From Gloeophyllum trabeum ATCC 11539 (taxonomy: Eukaryota; Basidiomycota; Agaricomycetes; Gloeophyllales; Gloeophyllaceae): DNA of 64,000 nucleotides. Below are positions 22,715 through 34,390 of the stretch, piece after piece. Where the stretch lies: NCBI RefSeq assembly GCF_000344685.1, contig NW_006920413.1:2650193-2714192 (forward strand). Direction: 5' to 3'. Under the pieces are notes generated by a model. It was not told the origin of the DNA, searched no databases, and was given only the letters and a program-made list of their open reading frames with translations. Both the position numbers and the translations under genes were made by a program. Position 1 is the stretch's first letter; the number at the start of each line of letters is the position of its first letter.

Positions 22715-23395
22715 CCGCACCTTCGGTATCTTGACGGAAACAAGGGGGAGTGAGTGCTGGAGGGTGGGCATGAGGACGACGCCCCTTGATAAGTGTCCGC
22801 GGGTCCCGGAGCTAATGCAGCTAGAAGTCGCATTGGTTAAGTCACTCCGGAGCTTCGGTGCGCGGAGATAAATCGCGGAATGGTTCCGTGTACACCTCGA
22901 GGATGTTAGGAAGTCCGGAGCTAAATAGAGAAAGTCTTTTAGAGCCCATAGAAGCCTAGAGGCGTGCGAGCGCTGTGTCGAATAAGCTCCGGGGCACTTG
23001 TATGATGTGCTGAATCCGCGTTTTCGGGGGTCAGACGATCCTGAGGCTTATCACCGCACCTTCGGTATTTTGATGGAAAGGAGAGGGGGAGTGTGCTGGA
23101 GGTTGGGAATGAGGATGATGCCCCTCGATAGAAGTGTCCGCGGGCCCCGGGGCTAATTCATCTAGAAGTCGCATTGGTTAAGTCACTCCGGAGCTCCTGT
23201 TTGCGGAGATAACTCGCGGAATGGGTCCATGTACGCCTCGAGGATGCTAGGAAGGCCGGAGCTAAATGGAACTAGTCTTTAGAGCCCATAGAAGCCTAGA
23301 GGCATGTGAATGCTGTGGCGAATAAGCTCCGGAGGGCTTGTACGATGTGCTGAGTCCGCATTTTCGGGGGTCAGACAATCCTGAGGCTTATCAGC
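22715..23395. repeat. Two-copy tandem repeat, 339-bp unit
   Basis: Unit 1 (22715-23053) and unit 2 (23054-23395) both begin CCGCACCTTCGGTAT and end in CCTGAGGCTTATCA. Long blocks are conserved, such as AGAAGTCGCATTGGTTAAGT and CCATAGAAGCCTAGAGGC. Differences are mostly substitutions and small indels. Each unit carries several CCGGAGCTAA-type motifs. No coding frame survives across it. Confidence 0.85.
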
Positions 23396-23460
23396 GTGTG
23401 ACAAGCACGGTCACACGGACATTTGGCTGGCAGGCATTGCCGACTCTCACGGAGTCTCAC

Positions 23461-23570
23461 CTGGTGCGAAACAACAATGCACACGCCACAAACAAATATA
23501 AACAAATACAGTTTTGATGGCTCAATTCCCGACAAGCAGAGACCTTGCTAGTCGCAAGGTAATACTTTCA
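23461..23570. repeat. Dispersed repeat, copy 2 (about 110 bp)
   Basis: Near-identical partner of 20277-20392. It sits immediately downstream of the 339-bp tandem repeat, again ending after the CCTTGCTAG motif. Confidence 0.7.
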
Positions 23571-23865
23571 TATGTTACTCTACCATCTGTCAAATGCATG
23601 CACTATGTACAGACTCCGCACGCGTGTCTCTCTGAGATGTAGAACAAACTTAAAGGAGCTTGTAAAACGCGAACCGGAATCAACATCGTGATATGGCAGG
23701 CATGTTAGCAGCAGGCAGAACAGGGAAGCATAAGATGGGTGGCCATAAGCACACCAGGCCCAGACACATACACAAACCAAAGGCAAGGTCAATTGCACGG
23801 ACTAAGGAACAAAGGAAATACAGTGGCTCAGTACATAGTCAAGCTGTTTATACCTATTTGTCCCA

Positions 23866-24487
23866 GTGGCTCTGCATCCAATACAACCAAAACCTAACAA
23901 GGCAACCCACATGCAGGACTCTGGCAGACCCTCGAGTGACAGCCAAAAGCCTCAGGACCACGATGAAGTTGACGCTCTAGTGGAGCAATTCCGAGAAAGC
24001 ATTTTGCAGAACGGGCGTCAAGCAGCCCATCATGATTATTGGCGTTTATTCTCCTGTTGCTGCTTGGAATCCGTGCAGGTGCTCATAGTCACCTACAGAA
24101 AAAGCCTGGTCCTGGTGAGGAGGTCCACCTTGTTGACATCCCGAAGACAGGGTGGCCATCTGACTCTGGGAGGGAGGGCTGGCTTTCAGCGGATGCTTTA
24201 TGCTAGATTTCCACAGTGCCGTAGAGAAAGTGCCTGTCCAAAAGCCTAGTGGCTATGTCTTACGCGTAGCAAACGGCATGCCCTTCTACTCTGACTCAGA
24301 GCTTGTTCCATGGGAGACGACTTTGGGCACTCCTGCATTAAAGGCTATGGGTCGACTGGGAGGAGAGAAATATAGCATCCCGGAGGGCGCAACCTGTGTT
24401 CTAGAGAGTCCAGGCCATCCCCTCTTCCATTTCTTGGTACCCACCCGTTCCTTAGCTATAGGTAACTTTCCAGTTGCCAACACCTGA
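23866..24487 (+). pseudogene. Frameshifted coding remnant of unknown type
   Basis: Three overlapping reading frames share one continuous protein-like sequence. It runs from SGRPSSDSQKPQDHDEVDAL, through GEEVHLVDIPKTGWPSD in another frame, to a clean stretch at 24200-24487 with GYVLRVANGMPFYSDSELVP. The frame changes suggest an inactivated gene or transposon fragment. I recognise no domain. Confidence 0.35.
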
Positions 24488-26563
24488 AGAGTCCAGTTGT
24501 AGGGAACATCATTCGTGCCTGTTGTGTGTATCTAGCAACATGTGTGGGGTTTATATTACTGGTCCTGAGGAATGAAGGAAGAGTCTTTACCAGGCTTGTG
24601 CTGAATGTTGAGTACTGTGGGAATGTAGTTGCCGAGACACTGTGGGAATAAAAGATGTAGTTGCTACTACACATATTTCATACTCCGCTTGTAGTTGAGA
24701 CTACAAAATGAGATTTGTAGTCCCAAATTTCAGTGATTGCCACAGTGCTCTTCTGCATGGACCTCAAAGAATCTGGCCTTTCAAATATATTATATAAACT
24801 ATACAGTGGATGCATACAAATATTTTGGTGATTTTATGCTTGTTCTATGATGGCCTGTGGGCGCGTCTTTCCGAACCATGACTACAACTGGTTTACTTAC
24901 TGAATGCTTGTTGTGGGAATATTATGGCAGAGTTCGAATTAAGAGATTTCCGTGCCGGGTGGGATTCTTGCAATCTGATTGGCTGCACACTCATTTGTAG
25001 TGCACTCCCCATTGACTTCAAAGTTTTGTAGTTGGGACTTTAACCGTGGCAAGCTATGATGTAGTTGGAATGCACTTTTGCAAAATTTGCAGTGCAACTA
25101 CGTCATAGCCATACTCTGCCCCGACCATGGCACTCAGGCTGCCATAAAAAATGGAAAAAATAGCAAAAATTTGTATATATTGCTGGAGTCAGATGTGATG
25201 TTATTAGTGCTATTGATAGTACTGCGCAGCATGACTGATTAGCCTCAGTGGCCAAATAAAGTCAGGAACTTGCACAAAAATACTCGGAAATTCTAAATAT
25301 ATTCCTGTAACTGGGTATGGTATGATAAGTACTATTGATAGCACTTGACAGCATGACTCATTAGCTGGACTTGGGAAATAAATTTAGAAAATGATATCAT
25401 GTGAATAGTTTCAACTCTCAAAGTGTTTCCTACAGTAAGCATGCTGATTCTGAACTCTAATCCTGCGTTGGGTCACTACTTTTGCAGGTATTGTCGCAAG
25501 TCCTGGAGTTGGATATGGACTCAACTTTTAGATTGAAAATACCTGTTATAATGTTGCATTACTGGAATATACACTTCCATTGGGCTATTTCTGGATCTGT
25601 TATACCAATATCAAGCCAGTTCTGATGTAGTCAACCTGTAACTCTGACCAAAACTAGAGTTTTTTCATGTTGTACTTCATTATAAGTCCTGGAGAACAAA
25701 GGAAGAGTCTTTACTGGATCTGCACCAAACAATGATGGTTGTGGGAATGCAAGTGCCAAGAAGCTGCGGGAGTAAAATGCTGCAACCCATATATCCATGC
25801 CTGCAGTTCCCTTTAAACAGCCATAACTCTGTGATGCCCGATAACTCATAGATTTTCAGAGGTCATAACCCACAATCTCATATATTTAGCCAATAACCAG
25901 TGAGCCAACTTGCAAGTGGGTGTCACCATTACTGTTTACAGTGTGAAATGCTATTTATGTTCCGGGTGTGTCCCAAAGTGTCTACAAAACATCCACATAT
26001 TGGTATGGGTTTTCACAGACTCAACTGTATTACTGGTGGTGCCTTAAATGCCAATAGTCTACATGTGTATGCAAGATAAGCACTAACCTTGCATATATAG
26101 TCTTACAGCTTATAGCCCAGGACTCAGGGCTCGTGTCCTGCCATGCTTGCAATGGCCCACTTCCACAAGTGTTCATTGAAGTGGCCGCGAATCATGATGA
26201 TTGTCCAATCTCATGGTATGCATGATGTTCAAGAGTGTCGTGTCGTTGCTCCCTTCTAGTTATGGTGGCTGCAGCTCTACCTACGCTCTGCAGAGCCCTT
26301 CAAGCCCTCCAATAAATGATGTTCACCACCTGCTTATTATGCACCCCCCTGGAGCAGGCCTACACGAGTACATGGCACAGTCTAAACTTGTCTAGATAGC
26401 CCTACATTATGCTTCGAATTACTTCTCCATGTTCAATCAATCCCTTTTTCCTGTGTATCACACTTTGCGTCAGAACATAGAATGAGCATCCTCCGTGTGA
26501 CAGTCGCAAAGAAGCTGATGGATGTATTGTATTCGCGGGATTTCATATATTAGCACTACATGG
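24488..26563. repeat. AT-rich, gene-free block with decayed internal repeats
   Basis: No supported gene over about 2 kb. A roughly 100-bp sequence near 24563-24665 (GGAAGAGTCTTTACC...TGTGGGAATG) recurs in diverged form near 25680-25785. A 45-bp stretch near 25200-25240 recurs near 25325-25370 (CTATTGATAG...CAGCATGACT). These look like old transposon remains. Confidence 0.5.
25053..25112. repeat. Hairpin-forming inverted repeat
   Basis: The arms GCTATGATGTAGTTG and its near reverse complement CAACTACGTCATAGC flank a short loop, with further pairing of GCAC/GTGC and GCAAA/TTTGC. Probably the core of a small foldback element. Confidence 0.6.
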
Positions 26564-27787
26564 TCAATACACCAAAGGGCCATGATGCAGCTCGCAACTA
26601 CAACCGATGCTGCAGCATATCTCCACTAGATGCACCTCCACAGTCTCAACATACTCATGATCTGCGGGATCATCTACCAGTGGTATACGAAGTGGCTTGT
26701 ATACCTCAAGCAAACAGAGCGAGAGTAATTCTTGTCCTGATGTCATTACATCAATGAGACATTGTAGCTCGAAAGCTGATGGGATGTAGATGGAAGGCTC
26801 TCCCAGCGAAGGCGGGAATGCAGCCTTGTAGTATTCAGATCGGAGTCCCTCTGCAACCCTTAGAACTCGAAGTAGAGAAAGCTTGCATAAGATTTCTGCT
26901 GTGTGATCCCACTCGGTGTGGTCTTTGAGAGAGCGATATGTTGAGCAGCGGAGGTCGAGCTTGACTAGCATGGTCTTCCAGGCCCTCAGGGCTCCGGCCA
27001 TGGAGAGGCCATCCAGAAAGGTGCCATAGCGCAGCGAGAACGAAAGGAGATTCAGTGCAAGCTGAGTGATCACCTCGACCTGCTTCGCATTGAGGTCGCA
27101 GCTAACAGCAAAGCACTGGAGTGTCCGGATAGGAACAGGTTGAAATCTGGCGAAGCCCTCACCCCAATAATCTAGAATATCACTGCCCTGAAACAGAACT
27201 TGCTCTATCTTTGGCCATCCCTTCATCATCTCGAACATTGTGTGCATTGGGCAGAATGGGGCCGCTTGCCTATACCGCAACCCCATTCAGAAATGTAGAG
27301 GGATTCGAGGTTCACGCATGCCCTAAGTGCCTCCGCGAATTCATCCACCAGCTTCCATTAATATCCATGGATGTTCAAATGTTGGATATTGGGACATAGT
27401 TGGAGCAGAGAGATGTGACACCGGGTCTCCTCGTACAAGTGGTCGACAGTTGTTATGTCCAAGCGACGCACGAGCAAGGCGAGGTTGGGGACCTCCTCCA
27501 CACTCGCCAGGAACAATGCTGACTGAAGATCATCATCAAGCCTGACCGACTCGTAAATGATCATGCGAGCGACGGAACTCCAGTGTCGGTTGACGAGGGC
27601 AGCGGAGAGGAGAGCTGGAAAGTCTGTCTCGTCCCATATCTGAGTCAGGTGGAAACCAGTCTTCAGCATAAATTTGTTCTAGATGTCCCGTTGCAAGATA
27701 ACGGAAGATAGCAAGGAGGATCCATGGGGAGAGGCTACTTGTTATCCTCCGTCTTTCCAACGACGAGCTGGAATTGCGTGCTGTCAC
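26564..27787 (-). pseudogene. Pseudogene of the F-box/LRR gene at 18.6-19.8 kb
   Basis: Aligns along nearly its whole length with the intact paralogue on the same strand. It has SSLSPWILLAIFRYLATG, LLSAALVNRHWSSVARMI, LCPNIQHLNIHGY, EMMKGWPKIEQVLF, LDLRCSTYRS and an end in HGPLVY. The frame is broken at least three times: a one-base shift near 27630, a TAA where the parent has Asn near 27358, and a one-base loss near 27287. The repeated leucine-rich parts are otherwise well kept, so the loss is fairly recent. It lies just beyond the repeat block separating it from its parent. Confidence 0.85.
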
Positions 27788-28601
27788 GAGCAGACATGGC
27801 TAACGTCTCGTTGAGGCCCGGGCCTGCAATAATGATTCAGCTGCTGGAGATACTATTGAACAAAGCATTCACCGGGAATGGTGAATACACACAGCTCAGA
27901 TACAGACTCACCGTACGTATCACAAACTTGTGGCCCTCGCGGCCATACCGGATCAAACTTTGCGCCACAAGCGGATATGTTTCTTTCGACCCGCCACACG
28001 GCAGAGCATGTTCCAAATGGTGATGATCATCCGAACATCCCATATCTGCTGCAAGTACTCGCGTTATGGCCTTGCACCAATGCCTAAGTATATCAAATGG
28101 TATCGCCCCGCAACGCTCATAGCAGGAACATTCCGACCTTCTAAATTGGGCGCAGAGTTTCAGAACAGTATCAGGGCGGGTGCATCCAGTTCGCTTGAAC
28201 CGCGGCTTCGACTTCTAGGTGGACTACGACATTAGCGCGATACTATCATGACGACAGCGACGTCACGTAACAAGGTGAGCTACCAGCGTCATTGTTTCCG
28301 ACTATAGCCGTCAAAAGGTATATGGAACACGACATGTAATGGTCCATAAGGCTCCGCATGGCTCTCTCTGGAAATGTCTACCCTCCCGCCTCAACCTGCA
28401 GCACCCACAACCGTGCGGAAATGGAGGCTCGTGCCCGCTCGCACCCATGATTCCTGGGCAGGATTCTCGTCGAACCTGGTACGAATACTCCACGACGGAA
28501 TACGAGGGGGAACCATGCCCTATGCCCCTCGCAGGGAGGCAACGCCAGGACTGACGGGTATACAGCTCGGAACTAACCAGCGATCGCGCTCCGCGAGGGT
28601 C
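27788..28601. other. Intergenic stretch, no supported gene
   Basis: A plus-strand frame from 28374 starts with a plausible short Pro-rich segment (MSTLPPQPAAPTTVRKW), but it runs antisense into the last exon of the DUF218 gene without any splice or domain evidence. The remainder has no coding character. Confidence 0.4.
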
Positions 28602-29764
28602 TCACAGATTGTCCCACGGCAAAGGGCCATCGAATATTTTCGAAGTTCCGCTCTCCGGACAGTAGTTCATGAGACCTGCCAATTCTGGGGCAGATGTGTA
28701 GTACGAGTGAAACCTCGCGAAAGGGTTCCGGTTGCGTCGTTTAGTCGACAGAGGCGGATGACACCCGTAGAGATCCTTCTTGTACGGAATTAATGCGTTG
28801 TTCAGCTGCAATATCAGATGTCAACACAGTGATCAGGAGAGGAACGGAAGGGTAGCGTGCCTCGCCTTGCATAGCCGCATCGCTGTGATCAGCGGCTATA
28901 TCCACGCCTATGTAGCGGAACCTGTCGGCTGGCCATCGCAATGCGGTTCTGTGTACATTCTCGAACCGTTCCCGCTTCATCTCGTAGCCAACAATGGAGA
29001 TGAACTCCGGGTAGTACCCGACGTATTCGTGGAAACGCGCGATCGAGTACAACAAGTTCTGATACGAGTCTAAAGCATAGTTCTCCGTGGTCGCGCGGAG
29101 AAAGCCCAGCGGAAGGAGGCCCTGCTCCATAGCAAGACGGAGGTACGAGTCGGCTTCCGTAAAAACGGATGCTGTTCTGGTTTGACCGCTACGTCTAGGT
29201 TAGTGTGTTATTCGTGCAGTAGTCTATCGAGTAGGGATTCTTACCCGCTGAACACTAGCAACGCCCTCTCATCCCCCAGCGCCCTTTCGACTCTACAAAT
29301 CCGGAGTGAGTCCTGTATCTGGGGGCTCTCCGAAGTACGTACCCTCCCTTGATATGCTGAAGGAAAGCACCGACCCTTCCTCCGCCCCTTTGATAAGGCT
29401 CCAGAATCCAGTCCTCTTCATCTAAGACTCGAGTGGGATCCGACCCTTTCCATATAGCATGCCCAGGCACAATGATCAGGTGGGACAGCTTCTGTATACC
29501 AGCATCCCGCTGTATAGTATCAGCAATACTCCAAGGTCCCAGGCTGCCGTGTATATTCAGTTCCGTAATACTTGCATGCCGGGTTGCGAACACATAGGAG
29601 AGGTTGTAAAGCAAGGATACGGCGGTGACAGCGGACAGTAACAGCAGCCCGAGGTTTGTTATTCTCGCTCTGAGCAGGAGATCGTCCGTCAGCCTTCGTC
29701 GCGAAGCATTACTGCTGCGTCGAAAGCCACCGCGCTTGACGAGGCTGACGGGTGCTGGCAGCAT
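28602..29764 (-). CDS. DUF218 (YdcF-like) membrane protein
   Basis: Four exons (29343-29764, 29245-29292, 28861-29188, 28602-28805) join to 333 residues. A basic N-terminus is followed by one transmembrane helix (NLGLLLLSAVTAVSLLYNL, about residues 38-56). The DUF218 fold then begins with LSHLIIVPGHAIW, continues with LLVFSGGQTR and TEADSYLRLAM, then ATTENYALDSYQNLLYSIARF and FISIVGYEMKRERF. The C-terminus has DLYGCHPPLSTKRRNRNPF and HSYYTSAPELAGLMNYCP, as in fungal members. Bacterial relatives act in envelope metabolism; the fungal role is unknown. The last intron (28806-28860, 55 nt) appears to start with GC rather than GT. Confidence 0.85.
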
Positions 29765-31167
29765 GACTTGAAGTCAACCACGATGGAAACATATCCGAAT
29801 CTAGCGTATGTTATTCCCACACACCGCATCCTCGATGTGCTTTCGACATCGTTACCCAATCGTCACCCGCTTCCTACCCATGAGCTAACTTCAACAGCTA
29901 AGATCTATTCCTGATGCGGAGACCGCCGCTACTGGACTGTATACCGTCCACGAAACAGGTGGGTTGGGTTCCTCAACACTGCCCGTTTACGCCTCATCTT
30001 GCGCATACGGAGCTCGAGCCCGTCTGGAGTCTGGAGACCCTAAGCGCTCCTCGCCGGCCGCATCTTTCCTATCACTGTTAGCCAAAGCTTTCTGGTTCTG
30101 AGCCTTAGAGTCACGCCTCTCAGATAGAGTCGTGCGGCTCAGACGCGGCTTGAATCACGATGGCATCGATCCTCAGCTCAACGACTCCATAGAGCCTCTG
30201 CTTGGGGATCTCTTACTCTGCCTTCCATCCACCTGTCTTGTCTTTGATACATGTCTCCCCGCAGCAGTGTAAATATGCCTGGATTGGGCTCTCATTCTTT
30301 TATCGGGAGATCATGAGAACAGGAAATAGCTGACCTGAGAAGCGGCAGCAACCCTCCTTGGACTCTATTGCTCCTGTCTTGATCTCGGCACCAAAGTGGC
30401 AGGATGCTGGTTGATGTGCTACGTATTACGAGACGCCTCCGCCTTGCTTATACAGGCAAGAGTGCAGCTTCAAACGGGTCTTGCGTGAAGCTATTCTCCC
30501 AACACTCGGGGCGCTGTCTGGAATCAGGTCCACCGGACGCCCGTAGCATCCGCCACTGAGGCTTTCGACGTCTGGCACCTTATCTTGAAGTTCTAAGGCG
30601 TGATGAGTCAAGATTCACGGTTCGGCGCATTTGATCACCTATGCCAGGCAATCTATCCAATTCCTCTGGTGCAGAAGGTCGGCTTTGACCTTCTACCCTC
30701 AACGGCACGTTCTCCCATCTGCTGTTCAAGAGGCGCTCTACTCGTTCCGATGCTCTATTCTTCTCCTGGTCTCATGACTGGTTCATAAGCACTGATATCA
30801 CGAATGCTTCCGCGGCATAATAGTCATGCAGTCTTCCATTCATATCACCTTAACGTGCTAATTCTCTCTATCTAGGTATAGTGTATTGGCGGTCGTGAAC
30901 TCGACACAGCCGTGTTTCGAGTGATGGGCCCGATTCTCACGCTTTCAGAAACTTGACGTCGGTCCTACACTTGCGCCTTTACGGTGGGACCTAAGTACGA
31001 TAGGACGTCGACTCGATGCCGCAACCGCGGATCGTACATAAGTACGATCTAAACATAATCTGTTCCTGCAAGCCTAAGTGAATATCATCCTGGTACGCCC
31101 TTTGTTTACCATGTTCCGTCTATCCCACAGTTGACTGGTACTCGTTATATAGGTCTACAGCGTCGTC
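29765..31167. other. Intergenic stretch upstream of the six-repeat gene cluster
   Basis: No supported gene. A 20-nt palindrome lies at 31030-31049 and a TATA-like TTATATAGG at about 31145, close to the ATG of the first repeat gene. Confidence 0.45.
31030..31049. promoter_or_regulatory. 20-nt palindrome upstream of repeat gene 1
   Basis: GATCGTAC-ATAA-GTACGATC is a perfect inverted repeat with a 4-nt centre, about 120 bp before the first repeat-gene ATG. A related CCTAAGTACGATAGG lies about 40 bp further upstream. It could be a dimeric transcription-factor site; this is inference. Confidence 0.4.
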
Positions 31168-32247
31168 ATGACCAGTATTTTTGCCTACAAGCCCGTCTAT
31201 CAGGAAGGTGACCCTGGGAACGGCATCGGGGGGTACAACCTTAAGAACCCTGTAGATCTCTCCTTCGCATTCGACTACAACAGTACCGGAAAGCTCGACC
31301 ACATCGTCCTTTATCGCCCCGGTACAGGTACCATCTGGATCCTCCACAACTGGCGGGGCAAGTTCACGCCCGTATATCAGGAAGGCGAGCCCGGAAATGG
31401 TATCGGCGGGTTCAATCTCAAGAACCCTGCTGATCGTATCTTCCCATTCGACTACGACCACTCAGGCCGGGCAGACCACCTCGTTTGCTACCGTCCGGGT
31501 ACGGGAACATGCTGGATTCTGAAGAACCATCGCGGGAAGTGGAGCCCGGTGTACCATGAGGGAGAGCCGGGGAACGGTATTGGGGGATACAACCTGATGA
31601 ACCCGATCGACCAGGGTTTCGCGTTCGATTATAACGGGAGTGGGAAGTTGGACCATCTTGTCTGGTATCGCCCGGGCACGGGGACGGTGTGGATTCTAAA
31701 AAACGAGCGCGGCAATTTCTCTCCAGTTTACCAGATGGGCGAGCCCGGTGTCGGCATCGGTGGTTACAACCTTGCGAACCCCATTGACAAGGGGTTCGCA
31801 TTCGATTACGATGGGTCCGGAAAGTTAGACCACCTTGTCTGGTACCGAGCGGGGACGGGCACCATTTGGATCCTCAAAAATAATCGCGGAAAGTTCTTCC
31901 CCGTCTACCAGATGGGAGAGCCTGGCATCGGTATCGGCGGGTATAATCTCGCTAATCCGATAGACAAGGTGATTGCCTTCGATTGGGACGGCAGCGGGAA
32001 GCTCGACGAACTCGTCCTATGGAGGGCCGGGACGGGAACTATCTGGATTTTGCAGAGACAGGGAGGTAATAATTGGGTACCGGTCTACCACCAGGGCGAA
32101 CCTGGCTTGGGTATCGGCGGTTACGATCTCCGTTCCCCTGCCGACCTTGTCTTCGCTTTTGACTACAGACAACGACGAACGCCGAATCATCTTTGCCTTT
32201 ACCGTCCGGGTACAGGCACGTTTTGGATTCTGGAGAGGCAGTTCTAA
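31168..32247 (+). CDS. Six-repeat beta-propeller-like protein, paralogue 1
   Basis: Single exon, 359 residues, consisting entirely of six tandem units of about 57-59 residues. Each unit reads roughly PVYQ.GEPG.GIGGYNL, then FAFDYDGSGKLDH, then LVWYRPGTGTIWILKN. The FDYD.SGK segment resembles the Asp-rich calcium loops of FG-GAP/VCBS-type blades, so a six-bladed propeller or related fold is likely. There is no signal peptide or membrane segment, so the protein should be cytosolic. Unit 6 has a weakened loop (DYRQRRTPNH). Similar unglycosylated repeat proteins in mushrooms are often lectins; binding activity here is only inference. All six units of this copy are full length, unlike the two downstream paralogues. 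Confidence 0.8.
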   Translation: MTSIFAYKPVYQEGDPGNGIGGYNLKNPVDLSFAFDYNSTGKLDHIVLYRPGTGTIWILHNWRGKFTPVYQEGEPGNGIGGFNLKNPADRIFPFDYDHSGRADHLVCYRPGTGTCWILKNHRGKWSPVYHEGEPGNGIGGYNLMNPIDQGFAFDYNGSGKLDHLVWYRPGTGTVWILKNERGNFSPVYQMGEPGVGIGGYNLANPIDKGFAFDYDGSGKLDHLVWYRAGTGTIWILKNNRGKFFPVYQMGEPGIGIGGYNLANPIDKVIAFDWDGSGKLDELVLWRAGTGTIWILQRQGGNNWVPVYHQGEPGLGIGGYDLRSPADLVFAFDYRQRRTPNHLCLYRPGTGTFWILERQF

Positions 32248-33381
32248 ATGAGTTCAGGCGATGAAGCGATGTGGGCAATTTGAAGTCGATATATGTCACG
32301 ATGTTTGGCCTGGAGGGTCTCATAATCGTCGTTGCTATGAATAGTCTGCTCTGACGCGTTTGAACTCGGACCACAACTTCAAAGAGATTCGGATCGGAAA
32401 ATTGTGGCATGTCTCCTGTGCCTGGCTGACGTCGCTTCCGACTCTCCATGTTAATCTTGCGTTCACTGCACAGTCGATGTGACCAGCCAACTGGACCAGT
32501 TGCGTCCGAGATATCGCCGACCGTCCACAATATTTGGGGATGCCCAGGCGTCGTAGTTCGTGTTAATGTTGTGATCTGCACTCTGAATAGCAGGATCTTA
32601 TGGGCCTCGCCTCTCCTTTCGATAACTTCCATCACTGGCATGAGGTCATTATGAATTGTGACCGATTACTTTGAGGTACGTGCTGCCCCCGCATCCCACG
32701 CAATCATGGTCAATTATGTGTTGTAGTCTCCTTTGCTGGGTGGATGCGGCGCTTTCGGGCGACTGCATCCCCCGAGCCCACCTATAACCAGTTAGCTCCT
32801 GTATTTGCGTCAGAAGCTGCCGAAGCCGAGGCTCGAGAGCCGAGGTCAAGTGCTTCCTTTGCCCTGATCCAAGGATTGCATTCAATCGTCGCGATCCGGC
32901 GAACGAGGAGCTCAGCTGCACCCCTGCGCTGTCTAGCAGGTCGCATTCGAATTCTCCTGGCTGTCATCCAATCGACCTCCTGGTTATGCAGATTTCCCCG
33001 CTAATTGCGGCACTGTCGGACTGCACATCCACGTTGCGTCGGTACCAAGGGCTAGCGTGAAAATACCTTTGAGGTCTCTCGTTCAATCCTCGTTCAATGC
33101 GAAGGTACCACTCTTACATCTACGTACAGTGGGTTCGTGGACGACAGCTTCGCACGATAATCTTGGTTGTAGATGGGTTGGTCTCTCCTTGTCTTTCTCT
33201 TCTACTCGGTCGATGCTGTGTACATAGGCATGAAGAGCACAGCATATGTTCAATCTCTGGGTATATGCTTTATTTGCCGCCTGGTCCGTGCACAAGAGTA
33301 GCCTGATCACCTGTTCAGTATTTCGTCGGCACTTTCGTGCTCGATACATGCTGTACTACTAGTAGTAAGTATCAAGCTTAA
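32248..33381. other. Spacer between repeat gene 1 and the relics
   Basis: About 1.1 kb without a supported gene. Short frames on both strands are shadows without motifs. Confidence 0.4.
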
Positions 33382-33887
33382 GGTGAACAACGGAATGGCA
33401 TCGGCGGACACAACCTCAAACACCCGGTCCAACTCGCGTTTGTGTGTGAGAAAGACGAGTGTATATCAGGGCGCGTGGTGGATCACACAAGGGTGCAAAG
33501 GCTCCGCGGCCTCCGCCTTATTCAGATTGGCCATATGATTATCCCTATCCCGGAGCTCTCGTTGAAGCTGGAGGCGTCTGACATCCACTATACTTGTTGA
33601 GCTCGATGTGTGCCTGTTGCCACCAATGTGAGTTCAAGACGAAACATCCCATCCGGACTGCCTCTAACTCCGTGTCCGATTCTCAAGATCTCTGGTGGGA
33701 TGGATGAACAGACATAGATTTCGATGATTTCCTTGTTGGCAGGCCACTGTTGAGAAGTGCTGGTATCATTCCATAAAACTTGTAAGCGAAACCACCAGAC
33801 GATGATCATTCACTAATCATCTGCTCACAGGCTATATTCCGTCAGCGGGTTAGTAGTAGTCACACATACTAGTGATTCGTTCAAGCA
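33382..33887 (+). pseudogene. Relic of a six-repeat gene, unit A
   Basis: The first 105 bases translate as GEQRNGIGGHNLKHP followed by LAFVCEKDECISGRVVDH. This aligns one-to-one with a repeat unit of the neighbouring genes (GNGIGGYNLKNP, FAFDYNSTGKLDH). After that the similarity dissolves. The 506-bp segment is itself duplicated directly downstream (unit B). Confidence 0.65.
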
Positions 33888-34390
33888 GGTGAGCTAAGTA
33901 ATAGCGTTCGACGGACGCCACCTCAAACACCCCGCTTACCTCGCGTCTGTACGTAAGACCCACTTGGTTAATCCATTCATGTGGAAGATCACACAAACTT
34001 GAAGGTGTAAAGTCTCCGCCTCGCTCAGATTGGCCATAGGCCTGACTGACAGTGAGCGGAGGGTGTCTAACATCGACTGGTCCAATTGACGTGTGCCTGT
34101 TTCCATCATTCAGTTGAAGACAATGCATCCTTCTGGACTTCCTCTAATTCCGTGACTTACTCTTGACAGCTGGTCAGCTGGGCAAAGCGCGATTTGGGTG
34201 GGTTTCCCGATGTTTGGTTGGCCATTAATGCGGCATTGCTGGCGTTTGGAATATCCCGTAGAACTTGTAAATGACCTGCGAAAATAACTCACTCATTCAT
34301 TATCGCAGCACTATTACAGGAGATCGACCGCTGTTCCTAAGCTCATGGAATGGGCGGTCTCTTCGTGTCCCAAGGGTTCAGCGTGACGTT
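33888..34390 (+). pseudogene. Relic of a six-repeat gene, unit B
   Basis: Diverged direct copy of 33382-33887. It starts GGTGAGCTAAGTAATAG in place of GGTGAACAACGGAATGG and keeps the CACCTCAAACACCC core. Matching blocks follow in the same order (CAGATTGGCCATA, GTGTGCCTGTT, CTGCCTCTAA-like, AACTTGTAA). An in-frame stop near the start shows that coding capacity is lost. Confidence 0.6.

Noticed and set aside
22715..23395. CRISPR-like array
   Set aside because: Two long diverged tandem units, not short identical repeats with unique spacers; the genome is fungal.
28374..28793. 139-residue plus frame starting MSTLPPQPAAP
   Set aside because: Antisense to the conserved last exon of the DUF218 gene; no splice or domain support.
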